In this document: positions 1 through 8,300 of the stretch, piece after piece
Position numbering within the stretch: the first letter of the stretch is position 1
How the letters are laid out: every line of letters starts with the position of its first letter
From: Hamiltosporidium magnivora
Taxonomy: Eukaryota > Microsporidia > Dubosqiidae
DNA: 11,405 nucleotides
Assembly (NCBI GenBank): GCA_004325065.1
Contig: PITI01000507.1
Span: 1-11,405 of the forward strand
Reading direction: 5' to 3'
The notes under the pieces: generated by a model
Seen by the model: the letters and a program-made list of their open reading frames with translations, nothing else
Database searches by the model: none
Told to the model about the DNA's origin: nothing
Position numbers and translations under genes: made by a program

Positions 1-490
1 AACATGGCTCGGCGAGACAAGTGGCGATTCTACGTCGCTCTCCATTCTCTTCTTGCCTCATTACCTATCTGCCTCATTATGTGTTAATTTTTTTTACACA
101 TCGATATCAACAGTCCGACCAAATTTTCCATTATAGTACCTAAGAATCGCAGGCCAGCCATTTCGAGGCATTCTCTCAAACCTTTTTTGCACTGCTGAAA
201 TAGCATATCTAGGCCATTCCTGCCCTACAGCTGTGACAGAGTCAAGTATTGAAGGCAATACCATCAGTCGATTTCCTTCTGGAATGGCAGGTGCATTGAG
301 GTTTTCCATTGTGTTGGCTGGTCCACACGCAGAAGAATCGGTACAGAAAGAAAGGGGGTGCGGAATCGAGCAGGCTGACTGGAGTAACATATAACGTAGT
401 GCTTAATGGGAAGTGGGTATTATTATGGATGGTCGGTTGTGGTGGATGTGTCTCGGATATAGTCACCACATCTCTATCACACGTTTTGTC
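1..490. other. GC-richer segment with sharp change in base composition
   Basis: Counting by hand gives 217 G or C in positions 1-480, about 45%, against about 25% in 541-600 and 23% in 1381-1440. The change is near 490, just after a CACACG stretch, and the sequence then becomes T- and A-rich without a visible repeat or target-site duplication at the boundary. Possible explanations are a mobile-element end, a transferred or host-derived piece, or a chimeric contig join. The segment runs to the left edge of the window, so its full extent is unknown. Confidence 0.7.
94..390 (-). CDS. Unrecognised 98-codon ORF in the GC-richer left end
   Basis: I do not recognise this protein. The frame runs from an ATG at 390-388 to a TAA at 96-94, with a second Met at 309 (codon 28) that would give 71 residues. 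The first 27 residues are rich in Ser and Cys and look less protein-like than the rest. The part after Met28 is mixed in composition, with an arginine-rich stretch and an I-L-R-Y-Y-N-G-K-F-G-R segment near the end that resembles real coding sequence more than noise. Its GC content, about 45%, is far from the AT-rich DNA that follows. It could be a fragment of a mobile element, DNA from a host or another source, or a chance frame in GC-richer DNA. An opposite-strand frame (309-503) overlaps it, which weakens the case. Confidence 0.25.
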   Translation of the reverse strand: MLLQSACSIPHPLSFCTDSSACGPANTMENLNAPAIPEGNRLMVLPSILDSVTAVGQEWPRYAISAVQKRFERMPRNGWPAILRYYNGKFGRTVDIDV

Positions 491-1059
491 TCTTTTAAAC
501 TAATTTCCGTGTTGTTTACAGCCTTTATTTCTTCATTTTTTATATTTTCGCTATCAACTTTTTTTCTTCTACCAATTTCTTACGAAGAATAAAGATGTAT
601 ATTTTAAATTGTCACTGCTAATTTATATGAATTACTAGAGATTGAGCTCGTATAAACGAACATCCCTTTATATTCATAAGAAAAAAATGCCGAAAGAAAT
701 CTTAAACTTCACTAAATGAGTTGTAGTTTCCTAACCTTTTCAATAAGAATTTTTTATGCTATACTGGTCTGTTTCTCTTATATTTTAATCTTTTTAAAAT
801 TATTATCCACTTTGAGCAATTTCACAATAAAAATTTAGGCTTTTTTAACTTGCATATTTCTCTTCTTTTTTTATATTTACTTCAAATTTTTCAGAACTTC
901 AGCTCGGCATTTTATGTTTGTTCTTTTCATCTTCCACCTATTTTAATTCCATTCTGTATTTTATAGCAAAGAAGTATTTCTTTTACAGTGTTTTCTTGTT
1001 TGAAAACACTGTTCATTTAACTTTATGCTGTATTATTTAATTTATTTATTCGAAAAATT
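491..1059. other. AT-rich non-coding stretch
   Basis: Apart from the hairpin at 985-1012 I see no gene, tRNA-like fold or family motif here. The sequence is T-rich on the plus strand, with frequent stops in the frames I read. Confidence 0.5.
985..1012. repeat. Perfect 11-bp inverted repeat with 6-nt loop
   Basis: The arms ACAGTGTTTTC (985-995) and GAAAACACTGT (1002-1012) are exact reverse complements separated by TTGTTT. This would form a hairpin in either strand. It lies just left of the tandem duplication and far from any recognised gene. It could be the trace of a mobile-element end, a recombination product or chance; it has no T-tract or coding context that would make it a terminator. 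Confidence 0.6.
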
Positions 1060-1574
1060 CTTAGTTATTTTTATTAAAACTCTTTTGATTCAATCAAGTA
1101 TAAAGTTCCATGAAGCTTTTCAGGCAATATTTGTGTTATGCAATTATTATTTAGAATATAAAAAAATTGCACAAAGAACGGCAAAAAAAACATCATTTGT
1201 ATCATAAAATTTTTCTTAACTGTAAATTCGTAGAAAATAAATCAGAACAAATTAACTTAAATTTTTTTGAAAAAGGAAAACCTTTGAAAAAGTAAAAAAA
1301 CAAATCTATCTGTTTTTCTTACACATTAATATACAGTCTAGAAAAAAATTTTACAATTTTATTTCAAATATTTTTTTGAACCAATAGAATTTTTTTAATT
1401 GTTTTATGTTCACTTCTACTCACTATTATTAGTTGTGTAAGATTTATGAACAAATAGAAAGAAAAATATCTTAAATTGAGCATTCTTATTGGTGTCTTAT
1501 ATTTTTTTAACCAATTAAACATTTGAGGTGAGTCGTCGTCGTCAGGACATTACTGAATTATATAAATGATAACT
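1060..1574 (+). repeat. Diverged tandem repeat, copy 1 (about 515 bp)
   Basis: This unit matches the following one at a constant offset. Anchors are TCTTTTGATT at 1081 and 1595 (offset 514), ATTGCAC at 1166 and 1680 (514), AACTG at 1218 and 1734 (516), TTCTACTCA at 1414 and 1930 (516), and AATTAAAC at 1513 and 2028 (515). Near its end it has GTC repeated four times, where copy 2 has only GTTGTC, which shortens the offset to 510 for TATAAATGAT. Inside the unit, a T-run followed by ACCAAT recurs about 130 bp apart (near 1375 and 1505), so the unit itself may be built from shorter repeats. A 60-codon frame (1025-1207) is not preserved in copy 2 and is not called as a gene. Confidence 0.75.
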
Positions 1575-2085
1575 CTTATTCATTTTTTAAAAAATCTTTT
1601 GATTTAATCAAATATAAAATTCAAAGGAGCTATTCGAAAAATAATTGTTTTGTACAATTGTTAGAAGGGATATGTACAAATTGCACATAGGAAAGGTAAT
1701 AAAGTATCAATCATATCATACAATTGTTTATGTAACTGCAAAATTCTTAGAAGAAAAATTTAAACAGATCAATTAAATTAATTTTTTTTCAAAAATGAAA
1801 GTTTTAGAAAAATTTAAAAAAAAAATCATGTTATTCATGCTACATGCTACAATTTAGAAATGTGCTAACAATATTTACTGTGAATATTTTTTTGGATCAA
1901 TTAAACGTTTTCAAGTGTTTCATACTCAGTTCTACTCAAGATTATTTGTTGTATAAAATTTATAAGCAAATCAAACGAGTTATATAATTATCGAAACACT
2001 ATTTATAGAGGTTGAATTTTATGCACTAATTAAACATCTTGAGGTGGGTTGTCTGGACATTACTTAATCTTATAAATGATTCGGT
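1575..2085 (+). repeat. Diverged tandem repeat, copy 2 (about 510 bp)
   Basis: This is the second unit of the direct duplication, ending at about the TATAAATGAT at 2071-2080. Point differences and small indels are spread along its whole length, so the duplication is old. The same nested element (T-run, then an A-rich AATTAAAC block, then AGGTG or AAGTG) appears near 1890 and 2025. No third copy is recognisable after 2090. The unit edges are set by loss of similarity and are uncertain by tens of bases. Confidence 0.75.
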
Positions 2086-2089
2086 TTTT

Positions 2090-3575
2090 AAGTTATCCGT
2101 TCTTATAACCCCATCTATATAATATGAAAAATCTCATTGCTTTTTTTTCGGGGATATTTTCTTTAAAATAAACATAAATGAGCAAAAGGAATTTACTTTT
2201 TGGTCTCAAAATAAATTTGAAATTGGTCCTTAATTTTCTTATTCAATTTAATTATTCATGACATAGATGTTAAATTTTTAATTCATAAAGACGGGCCTAT
2301 TAGAAAATGCTACTGTTTTAAAGTTAAGCATCATTCAAAATCCCACCTAGTTTGCAAACACTACATAAAGGTATTTTTATGCAATTTTACCCATTCAAGT
2401 TATTATTTTAGAATTAATATGATATTTTCTATATCTTTGAATAATTTATATGTAAAAATCTTATATATTAAAGTAATTGGGCATTGGGCAATGGTTTTAA
2501 GCCAGAAAAAACACAATTTTATTTATGTATTTTATTAAACGCGCGTTTTAGTGAGAGTTTTGAATGTTTAGATTTTTGCTTGTTCAATCCACACTCTACC
2601 AAACACCTTTTTTTAACTAATTTATATGTTAATTGAATTTGAGCATTGGTATTATTTATCTTCTTACAGCCGAAATTCGGTTTTTATACTTTTCATTGTT
2701 ATAAATACAAACTTATAATTTAAATTTTAGAAAATATTTGCAAAATAATGGAAGAATATAATTTAATGGCTTTTAATTGACCAACTTTTTTTAAGACTCT
2801 CACCACATCTTGATACTATGTAACTTAGATGATACTCGTCTATAGTTTCAAAAAAGTTCATATTCTTAGGTAGATATTCACTGCTCGTAATATAAGATTT
2901 TTTAGCAAACCAAACGGGGCTTTTTATTCGCGAAGTTTTTTAGCATTTTGAATGAGTTAACTCACTCGTTAATTTACATCTCTCGTCTTTTATTTTCATT
3001 GGAATGCTCTTCTGTTATTTGATGAATTTAGATATGATTTCGCTTCTTGAATTGCTTTTATAAATTTCATGTCAAATAGTTTTAGATTTCACAAAATTTT
3101 ATAAAATTGCAAACATATAGACAAAAACCTGATGGCTGTAACCCCGTTTTAACTTATCAGTGACATATGAACATATAGACAGCCTATATTATCAATTTAA
3201 ATAAAAATTTATTTTTGTAGGAAATTTTATGGCCTTTCTTAATAACCATCCTTGATTTGGGCTAATTAAAAACTTAAATTTACTTAAAACCGGGAATAAT
3301 TTAGATTTTAACCAGAGTTTTTTCAGCTTTCGGAAGAATTGATTTGTATATTGGTTTGTTGCTCGGTAAAATTAAAAATATAAGTAATATCAAAAATAAT
3401 ATGATATTATCGAATTAGCTCTGAAAATGTCAAAATATTAAGAAATATTTTATTCCTAGATATGATATCTTCTTAAAAAACAGAAAGAATTTATTATTCA
3501 TAAAATTTATGCAGTTCTAAGATTAACATACTTTAAGTCTTCTTAAATACCATCACTATCCTCTGCGAAACCAAC
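2090..3575. other. Gene-less AT-rich stretch
   Basis: No reading frame of useful length, tRNA or family motif is visible. Small structures are a perfect palindrome AAACGCGCGTTT at 2537-2548, which contains an unusual CG run for this DNA, a TGAGTTAACTCA palindrome at 2953-2964, and AACATATAGACA repeated at 3112 and 3170. None can be tied to a function. Confidence 0.5.
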
Positions 3576-3580
3576 TCTGA

Positions 3581-4000
3581 GCTTCTCACCTTAAAAAAAT
3601 ATTAAACCCATTTAATGAGCAAAGTGGGTACATGAAATTTGTAGTATATGTAAAATGGAGTGTGATCACAGATCAAAACTCGGCTGTTGCGCACGAGACA
3701 CGAAGCATTTCACTTATATTACAGATATCAACCAAATTAATATCTAACTAAGACATATATAGATGCTCTAAGTAGGAACTGCTTATACTTTGCAATGTAA
3801 AACCTAAAGGTTTAGCCGATATTTAGAAGTCCCGGATATACCAATGGTTATGCCCATACGTATTCTACAGGCGCAGAATCTTTTTACTTGACTGTAATAG
3901 ACTATGTTATTTTGCCTTTACATAGTAGTTGCTGATAAGTTTAGTCGTGTTTTAATTTTAGCCACACAAAAGGCACCAAACTTTTCTTTAGAAAGTATTT
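3581..4000 (+). pseudogene. Possible eroded retroelement pol remnant (RNase H / integrase-like)
   Basis: This patch is less AT-rich than its surroundings (42% GC in 3661-3720, 37% in 3841-3900). In frame 2, an open run of 56 codons (3581-3748) contains W-S-V-I-T-D-Q-N-S-A (3656-3685), similar to the F-x-V-x-T-D-H-x-A-L block of gypsy-type RNase H. In frame 1, R-F-S-R-Y-L-E-V begins at 3808, and Y-I-V-V-A-D-K-F-S-R lies at 3919-3948, both like the Y-I-L-V-V-x-D-(R/K)-F-S-R block of retroelement integrases. In frame 3, F-Y-L-T-V-I-D-Y lies near 3882-3905, similar to the equivalent copia block. Stops and frame changes separate all of these, and no YxDD reverse transcriptase motif, second integrase Asp or LTR is seen. 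The gypsy versus copia choice cannot be made by eye, and short matches of this kind can arise by chance. Confidence 0.33.
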
Positions 4001-4306
4001 TGATATTTTTTGTACTTTTCTCTTTGAGTACATATGTACATGGAAAAACTAAAAAAAAAGTCTTTGTTTTCCTACAATTAAAATTAAAATTTTTTAACTA
4101 AGATTAACATAGTCATTGCTAAGCAGATAGTTTTAATATGTAATATCACCAATCAGTAGTTTTAATACTATTTAGTTATAAATTTTAAGTATTAGCAAGT
4201 CACGTTTAATTTTAAATTGATTTGTTTTGTTTTGGTTTGATGTATTAAATCTTTATAAAAACAAAAAAAAAGAATTTAATTTTAATATCAATAACACTAA
4301 AAAAAA
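4001..4306. other. AT-rich 3' flank of the HECT gene
   Basis: This stretch separates the possible retroelement remnant from the stop codon of the ligase. It is dominated by A- and T-runs and contains the candidate polyadenylation hexamer at 4275-4280. I see no further gene in it. Confidence 0.45.
4275..4280 (-). terminator. Possible poly(A) signal ATTAAA for the HECT gene
   Basis: About 27 nt after the TAA stop at 4309-4307, the minus strand carries ATTAAA, a known variant of AATAAA, followed within a few bases by a T-rich run. No AATAAA is nearer. In AT-rich DNA this hexamer is frequent, so the call rests only on its position. Confidence 0.22.
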
Positions 4307-5365
4307 TTATAAGAAACCATACCCCCTATATTCAATAGCAAACGTCAATTTCTCTATAAATGTATTCTCATCTTCGTAGAGAGGCAGGATTAATAAATTA
4401 ATACATGTTTGTGAAGTCGGCAACAAATTTGTCCCCTCAACAGAGGCAATTTTAAAACAATTTTCTCTAAATTTATCCGAACCAAACCCACCTATCGGTA
4501 ACCTTTCTAAGCCTGTTATGAAATATATCAATTTTTTTCTTGTAACGGTATCTGTTTTTTCCACAAAATTCCAAAACCATTTTATAACTTGATGGTTGAC
4601 ATCGAAACCATCAATGTATTTGGTGTACGATTTCCATTCATCTACATCAACAACTTCATTTCCTTCTAATATGTTCCTAAAGTCTAGAGGAGTAAAAAGT
4701 TCTTTAAAATCATTTTCAAATACTAATTTGAACCCCTCTTCTAGTTTATCTAAATATGGTTTCATATTCTTATAAATTTTAAATTCTGTCATTTTTTGAA
4801 TATAGGACTCTAGATTATTTTTTGTAACTTGCATAGAAGAACCTTTTTCGACAAGATTAAATGCCTTATTCGTTCCTTTGACCGATGCAGTAGCAGTAAA
4901 ATCCAGATCCTGGGAATCTAAGTCTTCATGAGTTCGGTAAGAGATAAGATTCTTGTAAAAGGTAGGATCTACAATCTTTAAATCTTCCAAACCTAAAGTT
5001 TTTTTCATTAAATATAGATATACATAATCGTTAAATCCAATTCCCATAGGAGAATTATAAATTATACTCTTTGCCATTATTGCGCCCGTGTAATAATATT
5101 TTTCTAGAATCTCCTTATATTCCGTTTCGGTAGAAACAATAATAGTTGTAGAATCAAGTGTTCTAAATGGTTCAAAACAATCCTCATCAATAAGTGCTTT
5201 CCCATATGAACCAAAGAAATCGTATAAAAGACCTATACCACGACCCTCTTCACCTTTGAATTTTACTTTCCAATAATTCTGTAAGAAATCACCTTTATTT
5301 GGTTTTACAAAACAATGGATCGTAGATTTAATTACATTTTTTCGATCTATATCTAGTACAAATTT
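4307..5365 (-). other. HECT catalytic domain of the ligase
   Basis: This is the coding segment for residues of about 1930-2281. The N-lobe starts around the F-x-G-E-x-G block, and the C-lobe carries Cys2250, whose codon lies at 4403-4405. Compared with the family pattern F-x-G-E-x-G-x-D-A-G-G-x-x-R-E-W, this protein keeps F1965, G1967, E1968, G1970 and G1974 but has G, L, D and F where the D, second G, R and E are expected, with F1980 at the Trp position. The last four residues are Y-G-F-L, so the -4 aromatic that HECT ligases need is Tyr instead of the usual Phe. The sampled lines of this part are 30-40% GC, against about 20% in a sampled upstream line, which fits strong constraint on the protein. 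The C-lobe looks fully functional; the N-lobe is diverged. The left boundary of the domain is approximate. Confidence 0.9.
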
Positions 5366-8300
5366 CAGATCATCTTCCCAAAACATTTCAGTAATATTTG
5401 TCAATGATTGTGCTTTTATATTTGTAGATAAGCATTTTAGTTTCAAAAATATTCCCATATCATTTTCTGAAAGTTTACGAATTGTATTAAAAAGATCAAC
5501 AACGTGTCTCAACTTATTATTATGAATATCGATAGATTCTTCATTTATATGTCTTTTAGAATAATCGATATTGTATAAAAAACAAATAAAATCTTCCCAC
5601 ATATAATTTTGCTCAAATTCTTTAAAATCTATATCATTGTATATTTTTTCCTTGATTAAAGAGTAAATTTGACAACATTTTAGAATCATTTTAATGTAAT
5701 TTTCAAAAACCTTAAAATAAAATTTGTTTTCTGTTTCCAAAAAGTCTTTAAATATATATTTCATTGGATTTTTCTTGATTATAGAAAAAAATTCTAGCAT
5801 ACATTTTACATTTTCAGGAGGATTATAAAAATTTGTTTCATCTAATGAGTTTAAAAAGGTATCAAGCTCTCTGTAAAAACAGTTGATTATGGTAAGTTTT
5901 TCACTTTCCTCAAAATAAGTTTTTACTAAAAATATTTTCATTTTTTCAATATAAACAGTAAATATACTCAAAAGAGGACCTAAGATACAACCTCGAGTAT
6001 TTTTATGTCGGTTTATAAAACTTGAAACACTATAAGCATTATTCATTTCGGATGAGTCTAAACTTCTAATTGGATTATTCTGGTTGCTTTGCAATGAATT
6101 AAAAATACTATTCAAGAAACAGTGCTGTGTTTTTTCCACAAAAATTGCTTCAAAAAACAACAAATCAATAAACAAATCGTCGAGCATATAAGTTTTCTTG
6201 TCAATTAAAAAAATTATAATTTTCTTCAAATATTCAAGTTTCTCAAAATAACTTGATCTTATGTTTTCGAATCCAAAGGTGAGTATTTCTAAATCAAAAA
6301 TTATGCAAAAAATTTCCGAAGACATTTCTTTAAGACAAAGAAATGAAATTAACTTTTTAATTTGTTCAATTGTTTCAAAAAAATATTCTTCATCAGGTAA
6401 AATACACAAATAAACCAAGGCTTTGTATATAAATATGGGATCGACAGAATAGTTAACAGGAATATCGGATAATTTTTTCGATGTGTATTCTTCATATGAT
6501 TCCCCAGTACTCAAAATTTCTTTATATTTCCTAATCAAAAAGTTATCAGATAAGAAAATATCTTCATAGAAAGTAGTAACAATGGTATCTAAAGTTACAC
6601 TGCTCTCAACTTTATAAAAATCTTTCAGTAATACTCGAATTAAAGTTTCTTTACAATAAATCTTGGATGCTTTTTTAAAAACATAATATTTTTGACCGAA
6701 ATGATCCAAGATCTTAAATGAAAAATGGTTTTTGATCATTTTAATATCATATATGTAATCTGAATTAAAATTTGTCACTATACAAGATATTTCTGGATTT
6801 GAAAAACCTATTTCTTTAGAATTAGTAAGACCTTCAATCCCATTGTGGTATTTGATCATGTAGGCATAATGAAACTTTTTGAAACATGAAAAATGGTTTA
6901 TATCGTGTTCATATAATTCTTCAACATGCTTTTTATTTAACTCATGTATTTCGAAAATTTCTAAAAATTTGCACTTGATAAGAGGTGACGGAATCATGAA
7001 GGAATCAGAACCGAGAATATAAAACCTAAATATGCTATTCGTTAAATTTTTTTCACCAATTCCAATTGTAGCTCCGGTTTTTATATATCCTAAAAAAATA
7101 TTTATCAGATTTATAACTCTATTCTTAAAATATGCAAAATCTTCATTGCTAGTAAGCGAAAATTCTTTACATTTTAATAATAAAATATTTAAAATATCGT
7201 TTGATAAAAATGATTTAAATATTTCATGTTTCTTTTTTTCCAAATTAATTTTGCAGTTCTTATCATAAAAATCAGGAGTACTCTTATTAATATACTGAAT
7301 ATATTTACAACAACAAATCTCAGAAGATAATATTTTGTAAATCAATGAAATATAATTCTTAAAACTGCTATCGAATTTTTCTTTCACTATCGAACATATT
7401 CTTTTAATCAATTCTTGAGTTAAGCACAAACTACCCCTGTATAATGTAACTGTAATAAAATATCCAAATCTAAAATTTAAATCCCATTCTTTACAATTTG
7501 AACCGGTAAAAACATCACTTAAAGTATGCATGAAATCCGAGTCTTCGATAAAACTATTAATGATATCATTTTTGATGATGTGTAAGATATATGGAAATGT
7601 CGCAACAAGCTCTGTTAAAAATTGTAATGCAATCGCTCTCAAGGAATAAGCCTCTTGTTTTCGTTTAATGATCTCAATAATATCATTCACTATTTCTGCA
7701 TTAAACCGTACATCTTCATCATTAATAAGATGCGAATATGTATTATCATCAATTTGTGTTTCAGCTGTATAAATGAACTTTTGATTAAAATACTCAGAAA
7801 TATTTCCTGGTAATCCATCATAATGCTCGAAAACATAAACCAAGGAACTCATTAAATAAAATCTATCTTCAAATAAATATCTTATATATGCATATGCATA
7901 TTCCATAATAACGTTTTTATTTTCTGTATGATCGGAATATTTTAGTGCTATAAATTTTAAAACATCTAAAATTTTGAATTTAGAATAAATTTCTTTTTTC
8001 GAAATAATATTTGAATAATTAGATAGTCTTACCAATGAAATTTGATATAAAAGGACTTCTGATGCTCTCAAATTAAGATAAGAATTAGAAATAAACAAAT
8101 TTTCTTTAACATAATCTACTGATCTGCGGTAAGCTATATTTGCTTCAATGTTTACACGCAAAATTTTTAAGTAATTATTCAATTTACTAACGTCTTCAAT
8201 AAAATATGCTTCTGGAGATCCAATTTTTCTAATTTGTTTTCTAACAAATAAAAATATCGGATAATCACGTTTCTGAACTTCTATAAAAAAATCAACATAT

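Noticed and set aside
309..503. 64-codon plus-strand frame
   Set aside because: It overlaps the opposite-strand frame 94-390 and continues to the composition boundary; its peptide has no recognisable motif.
1025..1207. 60-codon plus-strand frame
   Set aside because: It lies mostly in repeat copy 1, and the equivalent frame in copy 2 meets a stop soon after the shared TCTTTTGATT, so it is not conserved.
3112..3181. AACATATAGACA repeated 58 bp apart
   Set aside because: Two copies of a 12-mer in AT-rich DNA are not enough to call an array or element.
3661..3670. Palindrome TGTGATCACA as an operator-like site
   Set aside because: It lies within the possible RNase H-like remnant and is only 10 bp; no bacterial context exists.
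3640..3900. tRNA or other small RNA gene in the GC-elevated patch
   Set aside because: I found no GTTCRA-type T-loop with matching acceptor stem on either strand.
3904..4101. 65-codon plus-strand frame as an intact gene
   Set aside because: Only its first third resembles an integrase block; the rest is Phe/Lys-rich AT-biased translation. It is treated as part of a possible pol remnant instead.
7032..7268. 78-codon plus-strand frame inside the ligase gene
   Set aside because: It is antisense to the HECT coding sequence and has no independent support.
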